From Isoetes taiwanensis (lineage: Eukaryota; Streptophyta; Lycopodiopsida; Isoetales; Isoetaceae): a stretch of 64,000 bases of DNA. Location of the stretch: positions 4,437,727 through 4,501,726 of the forward strand of contig JAJEKV010000006.1 in the NCBI GenBank assembly GCA_021234155.1. Direction: 5' to 3'. The notes below the pieces were generated by a model. That model saw nothing but the letters and a program-made list of their open reading frames with translations, was not told the origin of the DNA and made no database searches. A program made the position numbers and the translations under genes. Of the stretch, positions 20,218 through 33,120 are shown in pieces (the stretch's first letter is position 1; every line of letters begins with the position of its first letter).

Positions 20218-23200
20218 GTTGATATACGTGTAACATAAGTCGTCAGTCAAGCCTTGAAGTGATTTTATGACAGGAGCAATTGGATTCATCAATGGCTTTA
20301 GTTCAACTTTTTAATTCTTGAAACGAAATCACTTGACTGCCTTGATTGCCTAAATCTCTCATCAACATACAAGAGGCATGCTACAATGCAGGATAGAGCA
20401 TTGACTACAACATATCAAGGATGGTTTACAACAGAAGCCCCCAACAAGGTTTGGGGATAATGTCATGGGCAACTTAACTAGGTTGGGCATTTAATGGAAC
20501 TGTCCTGACTGAAAGAAGTTCAAACGGCACTTCCTAGGAAAGAACGAAATTTATTAGGGTCTTTTATGAGTGTGTCTCATTTATATGCCATGGGAAAGCA
20601 GAGTTTAAGCTATGTGAATAAAATATTACACTGCTGGAAGATCAGATAAATGTACCAAAAGATGCCATTCTGCATGAATCGCGTTTCCATTATCTTGCAC
20701 GAACCATTTTGCTAGCTTTCAAAACATTAAAACAACTACTATAGATTTGTATGAGCACGATAGTTCTTATCGAATTGCCAGATTGTTTTTGTACTCGGAA
20801 GGACAAGCCGAAAGAGTTCAAACGAGTTGCTAGCAGCAGCAAGAGCTCTAAAACAGTGCATAGATATGTGGAAATAATAGGGTTCCAAATCAAGATGAGG
20901 AAAGAACTGCAGTATACAATAGATACCAAAAAGTGATGCCGAACAAACAATTAGTGCTATTATTTCTTGTTTTAGGGATATCTTTTGCGTTGGTTTTTTG
21001 AACGAACTGCACAATCAAACAATGAAAATCTTCATAAAACAACACAGTTGCATGTGTAGGCTCTAAGAAGGATAATCTTGTTTTTCTGCTAAGTAGAAGC
21101 ATAAGAAGCCTAGAATGAAGATATACAGTTCCACACAAATGTTCTGTCTCATGCACACTTATGGAAGGAGAATTAAATGGCTTTGTTGGCTCTGGAAGGA
21201 GAAGTAGATGGCTTTGTTGGCTCTGTGTAAAAGTCCCGATACATTGCAATCAAAATTTTCATAGAGCTTTGTATTGGATATTATCATACATTTACCTTCT
21301 ATGACTAATGACATATATTGTCCAAACTGCTAGAATAAGAAATATAGAGATGCCGACCATTCAAAACGTAGCAAAAAAAGAACTAAAATCATTGTAACTA
21401 CCAGCACCACTTGTGCTGCCTGAAATAGAATATTTTCGGACATATTAAAACAAGTGATCTCTAGCTAACACGCACTCAATAGTATATTAAAAGAAGATAG
21501 ATATGAAAATCTTATGAAGAATTGGACGTATCATAGCTGAATTTAATATTTTTCTACAATCTGCTAAGCTACATGATAATTGAATTGAATATATTGATTC
21601 TTCAAGGCAAGAACTAAAGTTAAATAATTTCAAGCATCTTATCAGTGACTCCTGGTATGATGAAAAGATGACCTTAAGTAAATGCACAGTGTAAGAGGCC
21701 TATATCCTTCAGATTGATACGACCTTTTTATTTTATTGACGGTTTTCCATTTTTGTTTTGAATCATAAAACAATAGCAATAAACGCAGCCAATTGATGGA
21801 TAAGCTACGCCATGAATTGTATCCTTCATATGAATCTTTGTGTATGGGAGAGAAAGGGCAGTATGCTGAAGGCCTCGTCATTCTGCTGCTTAGTAGAAAC
21901 GTTCCTCTTACAAACAATGACCAAAATATGGCCTCCTTATACAACACTTTTATTTACCACCTCTTTATTTGGGATATCATAAACAATGGAAACCACAAAA
22001 ACTACTAGCAGTATGGCAGGTTTGGGGCAGAAGTGGAAAGGGAAGGATGTAGATGAAAGAAAGAAACACAAGAAGCTTATGAACAAGCTTATATACTTCA
22101 ACTTCTGCCCAAAGGAAACAATTCCGTTATTATGGAGAAAACTTTGATGTTGAAGCCAATGTAAAGGTCCAGAGATTCAACCATTTATCTTATGTTTGCT
22201 TTTTGAATGTAAATGAAAAACACAGAAATAGTTGTCTCTATAGATTGTGAAGTTGGCCCACTAGTTATTGCAACTTCTTTTCTTAGTTTCTTTCTAGGTG
22301 ATAAGAACATATACGACGAAGAGCAGAGGAACAAGCAAAATAGAGGTTACAAAAAACTCGGAAAGACATTTAAACACACTCCTAGTCAAGCTCAACGACA
22401 TTTACCACATCTAAATTGATACTTCAGCCCACATGGATGTTCAATTTTAAGAATGTAAAAGAGCTATTTCCCTAACTCTTAACTATGAAAACACTAGGAT
22501 TTCCATCATATATTACCCTTGTTGTTGTAATATGTATATTAGACATGTCCGCATAAGGTTCGTTGTACATGTTAATGTTCCTAACAAAGATCATCTGCTC
22601 ACCTAAAAATGACAATTATAACCACTATGAATAGTTAAATCTAGCCTGTACTTGTTGGAACTCACGACATGAAAGAATTGAGTTAAATATCTTTCATATT
22701 ACAAAGATTTTGCATAAATTTTCATTGAAGAACTTCAGCAGGGTGTAGGGCAATAATTGTAAATTATAACCAACGATTTGTTCCAAGTACTAGCTTGCCC
22801 AAACTTTGGAATAACAAAGTCATAAGAATGATTTAGCCCTTTAAAACTTTGTGGCATTCCTTGCTCCTGCTTCTCTAGCCATCTCCAACAAGCCAACCAG
22901 TCAACCAATTTTTAAGCATACCTCAAATAAGTGTACAAACTGGCAAAACCTATTCAAAATTGAAATTTTAGGTAATTTTTCAGTGCATTTTGGAAGATTC
23001 TATCAAACTAAAATATTCTATTTCAAACTATAATGGAGATGCAACTTGTATAGGCCTACAAAACCATATTTCGAAACCAGTGCATATGGTTTAGAATTTA
23101 TGTTCACATTGAGAACCCAATAAAACAATTTACTTAAAGCATGGCTTTGCAATATCTGCACTTTGCAAGCGTTAAGCAATGTTGTCTATGTTATGTTATC

Positions 23201-23306
23201 AATTGCTATATTATCCCCAAGAAGTCTCACTGAAGCACCCAACACAACCCAAGCAGATGACCCATACAAGTGAAATGAGAAATGGACGTCTCTATTATAT
23301 AATGCT
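20218..23306. other. Gene-free stretch
   Basis: AT-rich sequence with only short overlapping frames on both strands. No motif, splice pattern or repeat structure that I can support. Confidence 0.4.
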
Positions 23307-23314
23307 CCCCAATG

Positions 23315-23952
23315 CAGGGATAGGTTCAATACTTCGTACGTTTTATATGTAATACGTATTATTCGTATGATATGTCACAAATTTCTCATATAATACATAA
23401 AAAATACGGCAAAAAACAATTCTGGCGTAGGAAGATTTTCGCGTATGCGAAAAGAACTAAAGCACCTACGCGAAAGTTTTTTTGCATACGCGAAACATTG
23501 AAAACCGCTGTTTTGCATACGTGAAACAACTTTCGCGTAAGCGAACCAATGAAAACCGCATTCATGAAAGAAGAAGAAAAAAAAAATCACACACAAATTT
23601 GAAATTTGAATTTCGCATACGCAGTTTCCACTAAAGCGCGTATGCGAAAGTTTTTTCGTGATAGAACGCGTATGCGAAAAAAAATTTCGCGTATAAATTT
23701 GAAATTTGAATTTCGCGTACGCAGTTTCCACTAAAGCACGTACACGAAAGTTTTTTCACGTACACAAAACAGTATAAAGCGCGTACGCGAGAAAACGTTT
23801 GCGTACGCAGTTTAGAAAGTTTCGCGTACACAGAATTTTTTTTTTCTGGCCGGCGAGAGAAAATACGTGAAATAGGTTTAAACAATAAGATACGTATTTT
23901 TTAACTTCATACGTCGAAATTTTTAATTTCGTAAGTACAGAACCTATCCCTG
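23315..23952. mobile_element. Non-autonomous hAT-type element with CGTAYGCGAAA repeats
   Basis: The ends are inverted: CAGGGATAGGTTC at the left and GAACCTATCCCTG at the right, with weaker pairing beyond. The flanks CCCCAATG (23,307-23,314) and CCCTAATG (23,953-23,960) form an 8-bp target duplication with one mismatch. CAGGG ends plus an 8-bp duplication indicate the hAT superfamily. The 638-bp body has no gene. It is built of many copies of a GCGTAYGCGAAA-type motif on both strands, including a tandem duplication of about 98 bp (from about 23,595 and about 23,694). The transposase must come from elsewhere. Confidence 0.85.
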
Positions 23953-23960
23953 CCCTAATG

Positions 23961-26900
23961 AACTAGAAATACCAACTTCATCCAATATTTCTACATGATT
24001 GAATGCAACGAGAATACTAGTAAATATTACCTCATTAGACTTAATGGCATCCTGCTGCATTTTCTCTAAGTAATGCAGAGCCAATCCAACAAGCTACCAG
24101 TTCCAATAGTTTTTCTAGCAAAGACTTTGGAAAAAAGCAAGAATGCGGAGGATGAAACTTCTGGGATACCACTGTCTAATGAGCATAAATGTCTTTGCGC
24201 CACCATAGCAACAGTCCCATTTTCAAAATGGTGTTAAATCTCTTCTGATGTTCCAACTTTAAAGTATCTGCATTGAACATGAACCTTAGTTTACTGCATT
24301 CACCACATAAGCAATTTTCAAGTAGTTATCTTCAAATATGCATTATCTAGTTAAGTTCTTGCGAAATGGATGTATAAGACAGCTTACAATGTAAGCCGTC
24401 ATGGCAATATAATAATCGAGGATGATATCAAAACACTATGACAATGATGCCTATGTATTAGAAAACCATATTGTGTGAGTGCTAAAGTATATGCGGACTC
24501 ATCACCTACTGGAACAGAAATGACCGCTGCGACCCCAAAAGGTCCAAATCATATTGCCTAGAGCATGTGTTTTCACCCACTCATGACAAGAAGGAACCCA
24601 TGTTCCTGCTAGTTCTTCATACAAGCTAATCTGGTTCAGAATTACTGCTAGTTCTTCATACAAGCTAATCTGAAAATTCAGAATTACATATCAGAAATTA
24701 GATATCAAGGTCAGATTCTAAATAATAGGAACTACTTATATTATACTAATTCAGGAATGTCACTAAAATGCTTTAGTCTATCAAAATTGGATACATGAAT
24801 GTCAATAATCATGCTCTTGAATCTACCATATTTAGTAGGTACTTATTTGCATCAGCAATTTCATATTGCAGGCAAACTTTGAACAGGATGGTGCTTCAAA
24901 GGTATCACTGATAGTGATAAACATAGTAGCTTTGTTGTCAACTTAAGGTTATACACAATGGGCCAATGTTGTTGCACAAGCAGAAATGAATATTTTTTCA
25001 AAATGAAGCAAGATACCTGTGCCATAGGCAATCAAACTATACCCTCTACAAGTTTGCGCATGTAGAAGGGTTTGAAAGAAAATGGGTTATTACACTACAT
25101 GGCTTATGACTTTGCAAGAATATGCTTGGGTTTTCGATCTTGCGCTTGTCCGAGTCACAAGCCAGTTGTGCATAGGTCTGCAACTATCATGTGCCACAAT
25201 GGCCATCAAATCTTTCTTTTGTAAACATCCGCTCTACCTTCTAAGTGTTTCTCTCCTTCTTGAGCCTGCAATGAACTGTGAGCTTACTCAAAAGAAAGAG
25301 AAAATGCACTGATTCATAGCCTTTTAGCTACCCATCAATCATACTGGCCAGAACTCATTAAAACTAGAAATGGAAACAAATCAAACAGAAGAAACTGCTG
25401 AAATATAACTCCAGCATCCTTGCCATCTCGATTCAAAGAAGCTCTCTAGATTGCAAGCATTTATCGGGCAAAGAATTCTTCAAAATGGCTCCTTTTGCCA
25501 GACCCAATCCAGGGCAACGGTGGACCAGAGGATATACTTGTGCTTCATAATAATGAATATCTAAGCAGAAATTGTATTCTATACAGGGCAAATGGAATGC
25601 ATAAAAGAATAAGGCCCAAAAGCCCGAACACAAACCACAAACTACGACCACAATAACGTGCACATGAAAACAAATTGGATGATCAATGCACCAACAATGA
25701 CAGCGAAGAAAAACCATCTGACAAACCTTGTGAAAATCAAAGACTAAATTCCAACATATATCATCCATGCCTAATGGACCCAAACGAACTTTCAAGAATA
25801 GTAACAACATACAAGACAGCTCACATCGGAGACCTTGCATAATTGGACAAATGAACAAATTAATAATCCTATAAAGGAAAGAATGCCAAGAAGCAACCAG
25901 ACCAATGGAGCAATCCAGCAGATGAGCAGAATGGTGCAATAAGCTATAGTGGGCAAAAGAGATTTCAGAGGATTATCTAATTTTCAAGACCGTAGATGTA
26001 AAAATTAATGGATCTGACAGTTAGGGTTAATTTTAGCTGACGTGGTAAGGGACGTGGATAGGGTAGAAATCCAAGAAACCTTGTAGGGTTAGGCAAGCCT
26101 GCTAACAACCTCAGCAAATGTGAGTGTCTTCTGCAAACATGTGCAGAAGCGGAGTCAAGGATGATGATCTACATGCTCTTGCAGCATTTTGGCTTGGCAA
26201 ATTGCTTATAGAATAGAGTAGTAAGCTTAAGACATGAATTCGTTGGATAGAAAGGAGTTTGGATCTGGCTAACAATCTTCTTAAGCTTTCTGTCATACTT
26301 CTGCTTGCATCACAGTATATAAAAGCAGGCATGCAATTAAAACACATTGCCATAAGCTAAGAGCATGTCTTCTATCCTCTGGTGTTTCTGTCTCACATTC
26401 ATCCATAACAATTTTGTGGAATAAGCACTGTTGGATTTAAAGGCAGTGGATTACAATCTGTGGTGGTTATGAAGATATCAATGACTCATGATAGGAAGAT
26501 GTAGCTTTTAAAACGAGAGTGAAAATGACAAATTTGCATGAACATGCAAAACAACAAACTTGAAGACACAGAGACATATACAGCTGAAATGCTTCAGCTT
26601 GCAGAATTATCATAGCGTGTGCAAAATCATCACAGCGTGGTGACTTGGCTAACATTTCCAATAATATTGCACAATACCATACACATGACGGTAAGCAAAC
26701 AAATGTAAGTAGATCAGACAATGGAATATGAATCGTCATACCTTTATTTCGATAAAAACAAATCCTTAAGATTCACGCCTTCCTCTCCAGTTAAGATTTA
26801 TCGAGGCCGGAGGAAGAAATGGTGTGGAAAGCAGAGCTTGCTTTGTCGGACATAAGCTGCTTCAATATGCTTCAGTAGTCAGAGCAAAATTGAAGCAGGT

Positions 26901-27100
26901 GGTCAGGATTTCAGCCGATTGGCTCTGCTATTTTGCCAGGGAAAGCGGTGTATCTGATATAATCTAAAAAAACAAGTTTTGCGTCACGATTTTTGTATCG
27001 TCTACTCTACCTACCAGGATTCCAAGCCTCACGAGGGAAATGCAAAACCGAACAAACAAACCACCAATTTTTGGAACAGAATCGTCTAGTGGGAAACAGA
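23961..27100. other. Gene-free stretch upstream of the DUF26 gene
   Basis: AT-rich. A 39-bp tandem duplication lies at 24,606-24,683. The longest frame, a Cys/Phe-rich 168-codon minus-strand ORF at 25,433-25,939, has no domain I recognise. The last few hundred bases should include the DUF26 promoter. Confidence 0.4.
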
Positions 27101-27103
27101 AGA

Positions 27104-27529
27104 ATGGCGCGGAGAGAAGAAGCAGGGTTGATAGTGGGGATATGGGCGGCAGTTCTAGCGGCACAGCTGCTGTGCAGGATGGAACCCAAAGTGGTGCCAA
27201 CGGCAGGGGCGGTGTTATCAGGCTACTGCAGCCAGGAGCTTATACCAGACAACAGCTCGTATTGGATGAATCTGAACAGGACTTTGGAAGATCTGGTGCA
27301 TCAGACTCCAAATGCCACCGATTTTATGTTTGATGTTTTGCACAGTTCAAATGGTACCGCGGCCTACGGCGAGGCCATGTGTTGGAGCAGCCTGAGCAAA
27401 ACCCAGTGTTCTGTCTGCCTCGCGGCCGCAGTCGATAGTGTGAATCTCGATTGTTTTGGGTCCATCGCTGCCATGCTCACCATGGAAGCCCGTTGCAGTA
27501 TCCGTTACCAGGATATGCCTTTCTTTTAG
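27104..27529 (+). CDS. Single-domain DUF26 (Gnk2-like) cysteine-rich secreted protein
   Basis: ATG 27,104 opens a 141-residue frame. Residues 7-24 are hydrophobic, as in a signal peptide ending near a Cys. The rest is one Gnk2-homologous (DUF26) domain. The family signature C-X8-C-X2-C is exact (the CWSSLSKTQCSVC block), with a first Cys in SGYC and two late ones in DCF and RCSIRY. It ends PFF, where DUF26 domains normally end. There is no transmembrane helix or kinase after it, so it resembles ginkbilobin-2 and other secreted single-domain members rather than a cysteine-rich receptor kinase. Gnk2 binds mannose and has antifungal activity; I could not verify the sugar-binding residues here. 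It appears intact and intronless. Confidence 0.85.
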   Translation: MARREEAGLIVGIWAAVLAAQLLCRMEPKVVPTAGAVLSGYCSQELIPDNSSYWMNLNRTLEDLVHQTPNATDFMFDVLHSSNGTAAYGEAMCWSSLSKTQCSVCLAAAVDSVNLDCFGSIAAMLTMEARCSIRYQDMPFF

Positions 27530-27666
27530 TTCCTAACAAATCCTTTAAATCTGTCACATTTCCATTTTCCACTGTAAGTTTATTTCGTCCCCCTTCCATG
27601 GTACACGTTTGTAGCTCAACATTTAATCACATGCACTCTCTGGTATTTGAAATGTGTTGGATGATT

Positions 27667-28205
27667 TGAACATGTCCTCCATGTGACAATTACTAATCGT
27701 GATCTGCTAGTGCATCTTTAGCTAATCCATACAAGATGCACCTTCCACTAATTTCTGTCGTCGGATTTGTTGGTCCTATATTGTCATCTCATATGAGAGA
27801 CTATATATGGTGTGAATCTAGCACATTGATTTCGGATAGACAAAGTATAACTGTGCACATTCCATATAATTTTTTTAAAGTAAATATTCAAGCATGGTAT
27901 AAGAGCAATGACTAGTTACGGGCAGTTTACATGCACCAGCATTTCATGACAGTGCCTTGTTCTGCTTTAAGAAACCTGAGAAAAAGTGGTGATGGTCGCG
28001 AATAATAGCCAGATAATTTTCCTGAATGGCATGGTCAATGACACATGTAAGCTACCCCTTAGCAGGCTTGCCTTTTCTGGTACAAGCTTTTCTTCAATTC
28101 TAGCCAAACACGTCTGCCACATCATGCAAAACGTGACCTGGGTTTGTCTCTACCATCGCATGTATTGTTCCACCTAATGCTAGGGGAAATTAGGAAAACC
28201 TCCAT
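27667..28205 (+). repeat. Segmental duplication, copy A (unoccupied site)
   Basis: This segment is similar to 29,029-29,080 joined to 36,778-37,295. Shared blocks include GAACATGTCCTCC near the start, a stretch with GTGCACATTCCATAT, and CAATGACTAGTTACGGGCAG. Copy A has no insertion at the point where element 2 splits copy B; it reads CTAGTGCATC there. Confidence 0.85.
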
Positions 28206-28464
28206 TGCTTACTCTCATTTGATTTGCCTTTGGCTTTCATGAAACTCGGAGGTTCTCTGCCCATGGGAAAGCATCATAAGACCACCCACGTCCCCTATCT
28301 TATCTTTATATATATATTATAAAATTATACTGTAAATATTGGATTTGGATCTCGCCCTAATTTGGACCGTGAGGATTTGACCGAATCAACAGTGAAGACG
28401 ATGCATGTGTGTCGTCAATCAAAATTTCATCTTGCCCATTTCTTGAATCCGATGGCCTAGATTT

Positions 28465-28800
28465 AAGGGTGAAGGAAAATGGGGAAGGGAAAAATAGAAA
28501 GGGGAAAAGGAAGAAAATGAAAAAGAGACGGAGGGAAGGGAAAACAACGAAAATGGAAAGCAAAATGAAGGAAAAAGCAAGAGGGCAAAAGGAAAAGGGA
28601 AAAAACCGATGGTCAAGATTCACTCAATTGGACAACAAAAGGGAAAGAGGGAAAGGGAAAGGGGAAATAGAAAAGGGAAAAATGAAAAGAGGAAATAGAA
28701 TGGAAGAAGGAAAAAAGGGAGAGAAAATGGAAGGACAAAAAGGAAAAAGGAGGGGAAAGGGAGAGGAGAGTAGGGAAAAGGGGAGGAAAGGGGAACATGG
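28465..28800 (+). repeat. Polypurine tract of about 335 bp
   Basis: The plus strand is almost entirely A and G, built from GGGAAA, GGAAAAGG and AAAATGGAAG-type units. It spawns artefactual Lys/Glu-rich frames (plus) and Phe/Ser/Pro-rich frames (minus). Such tracts can form triplex structures. Confidence 0.9.
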
Positions 28801-29076
28801 GTGGAATCATATATGCGCAACAATGGTAGGCACTATTGTTGGGTACTCATTTTAGTTTTTAGTAGCACATGTTGTTCTGCTCTTCTAGAACCAATTTTGC
28901 ATTAATTCCTTACTGGTTCATTGCACAAGGCGGATATATTGACTGAATCCTTTCTGCAGGTTTAGGGAGGGGACAGGAGGTTTTCGGAGGAAACTGGCCC
29001 TGGTGATGGAAACCCCCTGTGACCAGATGGATTGAACATGTCCTCCGCGTGACAATTACTGAGTGTGATCTACTAG

Positions 29077-29080
29077 TACA
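29077..29080. repeat. Target-site duplication TACA, left, element 2
   Basis: TACA precedes the left end of element 2 and recurs at 36,778-36,781 after the right end. The unoccupied paralogue has TGCA at this point. Confidence 0.8.
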
Positions 29081-29564
29081 GGGTGCAAAATCGGTACTGG
29101 GTAGCAGAAATCACCGTCCGGACGCCGCTTACAAGTGCTTAAAATCGGTGTGTTTTAAACACGACGTGCGTGATTGAAGTATTGACATGTAGGGTGCTGG
29201 CGCCGCCAAATGAAATGGCCGAGAGAATCATGAACATGTTTGGTGCCGAAACATGAATGCCTGTAGCCCGCCATATTCCTGGATGGCGGGCTAACCCATC
29301 TTGAATTCAAGCAAAATGGAGGGACTAATTGTTTCCAAGAATTGCCCGAACCGAAATTCAACAATTTGCCCCTCACCAATTCAGCAATACATACAATCCG
29401 GGATAGATGAAACCCAATTCCTCTCCCCGTTCAATTCTGAGCCATTGATGCAAAGAAGGAAGAGAGATCGAGGCGTGGTTGTATGCAAAGAAGGTAGCAA
29501 TGAAGAAGAATTTCTCTTCTAAAGATTAGCCTTCAAAGACGAATAAGAAATTGAGACCGAAAGG

Positions 29565-32100
29565 ATGAGAATAAGAGAAATTTCAAGAGAAATTTATGAA
29601 GTATTCAACCAAATCGGTACAAATGTTGATGACAATGACAAAGGCCGCATCCTTGGCGGTCTTCTTTGGAGGGCAAGGGATTTACCAATTGCTTCTATAA
29701 AGAAATCTAAGCGTGTTACTATGGCCGAGCAAATGGTGAAGAATTTGAAGGAAACAATGCAAGAACATAAGTTTGAGAGGAATTATGACATGCTTAGTGC
29801 AAGGAAGTCCACCACGATAATGGCGGCAGCGGTACAAATGGTGTCAAGCCATTGAATCAAGCGAGAAGTGGCCGGTTGCTCGGCATCCCCGGAAAAACAA
29901 TTTCAAATGCTTTTCAAAGAAGGGTGCAAGCTAACAAAGGGAAGGACCTTGGTCAATGTTCGGGAGGAGGAAGCGGATGGATAGCATGTTAGATCACAAT
30001 AGAGAAGTCATTTATCAAGTTAAGGACGAAAAATACAAGAGTTTCTCCATACAAGAAAGAGCGTGAGGAAGTATGTATCGAGAGAGGAATAAAGATGGAA
30101 CATCCAATTCACCTTCTTGAAGTCGACCAAGTAAGTATTCATCCTATATTGTAGGGTTCATTATATGTAGCATTTATTTGGCATTCACACGATTTCCTGC
30201 AGTTGCAATTCTACCTCGAGGTTTAGAGAGGAGAATCCTCATATCAAAATTGCATTGCGAGACTTTTGAGAGGTTGAAACCTAGTTTTGTAAGGAGGATC
30301 GTGAGAGGCATACATGCCTTTGTTGCATTTACCACTTGAAATTTGAATACATCATGCAAGGATTGAACAGTTTGAGAAAATCGGGTGGAGTTCATGACAA
30401 TTGCAACTGCCATTTGTGAGATTTGTGGCCCGGCCCCGAATGTGCAGCCAAGGAGCATACAATCAAGTGTACCAGGTGATTTATGGAGACAAGTGGTCTG
30501 CAAAGAAAGGTGATGATGAGGAGTGGTTTGATCATAACCGCTTGATGTTGGCGTGTAAAAATGTGGGTTGGATAGAATTAGAAAATGTCCACGGAAATGG
30601 ATGGCACGGGTTCATTACTAGTTAATTGGAAGACATTTGAAAAGCAACACTGTGGACCGGGAGACGGAGAATTCAGGGGATCCAAGAAAGGCTTTGAGGT
30701 ACAAACCTGTCTTGAGATTAGTACAGAAGGACAGAAGTCCCAAAGAATTTCAAGAGGAAGTGAAGAAGGTAATATCAGATTTTGTTCCACACAATTACAT
30801 AGCACATTGGCAGGCCAATCAGTTTAAACAGTGTGTGTCATCATTTCCAGAAGATACAATTGTATCTCATTATTGACTTTGCGTAAAATTACAGCATCAA
30901 GATCCAGAATGAGCCCCAGTCAATGCACTGGCATACAGACCAAGTTTCTATACTTGTTCACATAACATATAGGCATGACAAAAGTGCTGATATTCCTGTT
31001 CCTGTGCAGACAGAAGAAGACTGTCCAAAGAAGAGAAAAAGAAAAAGGTTGGAGCGGTCGAATAGACTCAACAACGGTAGGAAGATCATAAAAGAGACTC
31101 ACTTTTACATTTCTGATGATAAAGTGCATGACTCATTATTTGTGGAACACTGCCTACAAAAGCATGTTGCATGGCTTAAGGAACAGGAAATAGAGTATGA
31201 GAAGCATTGGTTTTGGAGTGATGGCTGCTCATCACAATTCAAGTCAGGAAAACCTTTTTTTTTCTTAGGCAGGTACTTCACAATCAATGACAAGGAAATA
31301 GTGTGGAACTACTTTGCCACTGCTCATGGTAAAGGTGAACATGATGGTGCAGGTGCTGTTATCAAAAGGCTGCTAAGTAAGGAACAACTCAAACCCAATG
31401 GTGTGCAACTGAGGCATGCTAAAGATATTGTAAAATTTCTGTGTACATATTTCAGCAGTCTACCAGTCGATGAAACAGATGAGATCAAAAGATATTTTTG
31501 GGAAATTGAACCTGCTGTTGTGGCAAACATGGAAGAATATGAAATTGAAACACTCAAAGGCACAAAGAAGATTCATCAGACCTGTCAGCAGGACTAGACC
31601 AAACAGGCTTGCTCATAGATGCCCTGTCATGTTTCTCCTTTCGTTTTGCATAGATCATAATTGGGACTCCCCGCATCAATACGTAGATTTGGAAAGTGGG
31701 AGGTAACCCGACTTAAAACCGGGAGTTGAGAAGAAAAAAAAGGAGACTCTTGAACAAGCCAATGAATGGATCGATAATTTGGTAGAGGTAGGTGACAATT
31801 TTGCAAAGGAATCTTTGAGGTAGACAATTCGGAGGGTGTGGACTTCTACATCCTCAAGTGCCTGTAACCCAAATGCACACTTGAAGATTCATACAAAGAT
31901 GGATGGGGGCAAAAATTTGGAGTGCATGAGGTTATCTTAAGTGGATTGTATTATCAATTCTTGGGTAATTTCAAGTATATGTTGCTCACTAAACAACCCA
32001 AGCCTCCGGTACCTGACCATGTGGTAAGATATCCTAAAATTGATATGGAAAAAGTAGAAGGCACTGACATGTACATGAAATTTCACAGAGACCCATGAAA
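29565..32100 (+). pseudogene. Transposase-like protein (DFAENY / HGKGEHDGAG family), decayed
   Basis: Recognisable pieces run in order on the plus strand, across several frames. They are an N-terminal basic region (29,565-30,000), FVPHNYIAHWQANQF (about 30,780), and DFA-stop-NYSIKIQNEPQSMHWH (about 30,870-30,930). Then HWFWSDGCSSQFKSG (about 31,200), NYFATAHGKGEHDGAGAVIKR (about 31,310-31,370), CTYFSSLP, and a C-terminal domain around WEVTRL and DFYILKC. These motifs mark an uncharacterised family widespread in mosses and other eukaryotes, probably an RNase H-fold transposase. In relatives the first motif reads DFAENY; here the Glu codon is TAA. The only long intact block is 30,923-31,597. 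Frameshifts near 30,870 and after 31,597 also break it. Confidence 0.7.
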
Positions 32101-32524
32101 AAAATATGGCCATCTCCCAATAACAATGTAATTGTTTGACACTTAACGAAATTGATGTTATTCTTTTCAAGTGATTTGTTGTTCCAAAGACCTAAGCATG
32201 TAAGCACATATTTTTATATATATTAACAATAGTGAGGATGCACAAGGGGTGGTGTGCATGGACACGTGCTTGAATTGAAGATTGAATTGTTGTTTATAAG
32301 AATGTAGATTTGTGACATTGGAATAAGGTTCAATTATTTATTTTGGTACCATCACTATCCCAACATTCTTGGCAAAATTATATTGTCAAGGCGTTTCCTT
32401 GATGTGACATGTGTCAATTCGAGTAGTCATACGAAATATTGCAGCCTGGTTACGAATTAATTGTTCCGGCGCGTGTGAGGTTTATCGTACACTGACGCGC
32501 CTAAGCACAGGACTTAAGCAGTAG

Positions 32525-33011
32525 GCGCCCACAAGCTCACGCTCCGCCTACAAGCTCTCCGCCAATTCATCCGCCAATTCCTCCTCTTCTCACTCCCAAT
32601 CCTCCCAATCCTCCCAATCCTCCCAAGATGAAGGCGAGCACATAGCGAGGAGCCGGGAGGTCACCTCAGCGGCGCCTACTGCCGTCGAAGAGGTGTTCCC
32701 TCCACTCTTCCCGCCTCTGCCGGAAGTGCTTGCTGCCTCCCACTCTGCTGCCTCCTCTCCCGCCCACTCTACTGCCTCCCAGTTTGAGGAGTCTGATTCC
32801 GATTCCTCATCTTCTGATTCCTATGAGGAATCAGAAAATGAGGAATCGGAAATGAATTCGCAGGAATATGTCACCGCCGTGATGCAGGGATGGATAGGCG
32901 AATCAGAAGAGGAAGAGGAAGACGAGGAAGAAGAGGAAGAGGAAGAGGAAGAGGAAGAGGAAGAGGAAGACGAGGAAGGCGACTTGGAGGAGCTCAGGGC
33001 TTTCCTTAAAG
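32525..33011 (+). other. Ser-rich then poly-Glu low-complexity exon candidate
   Basis: The frame is open from after a TAG at 32,522 and reads Ser/Gln-rich repeats, a Pro/Leu patch, then Asp/Ser, then about 25 consecutive acidic residues from GAG/GAA triplets. A GT donor follows at 33,012 and a TTGCAG acceptor near 33,098-33,103. No ATG precedes the frame and no domain is recognisable. It may be an internal exon of a transposon gene or only expanded triplet repeats. Confidence 0.35.
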
Positions 33012-33120
33012 GTACATGCAAATTTTCATTTGTTTCCTGTTTTCATTTTTTCGTTTGTTTAATCTTCGTTTGTTTAATTTTTCGTTTGTTTCATTTGTTG
33101 CAGATGGAGAATGAATGCAG

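Noticed and set aside
25433-25939. 168-codon Cys/Phe/His-rich minus-strand ORF as a gene
   Set aside because: No recognisable domain, no signal-peptide logic and no neighbouring exons; may be chance.
28409-28855. Lys/Glu/Arg-rich 148-codon ORF and Phe/Pro/Ser-rich minus-strand ORFs
   Set aside because: Direct products of the polypurine tract; no domain, start context or splice support.
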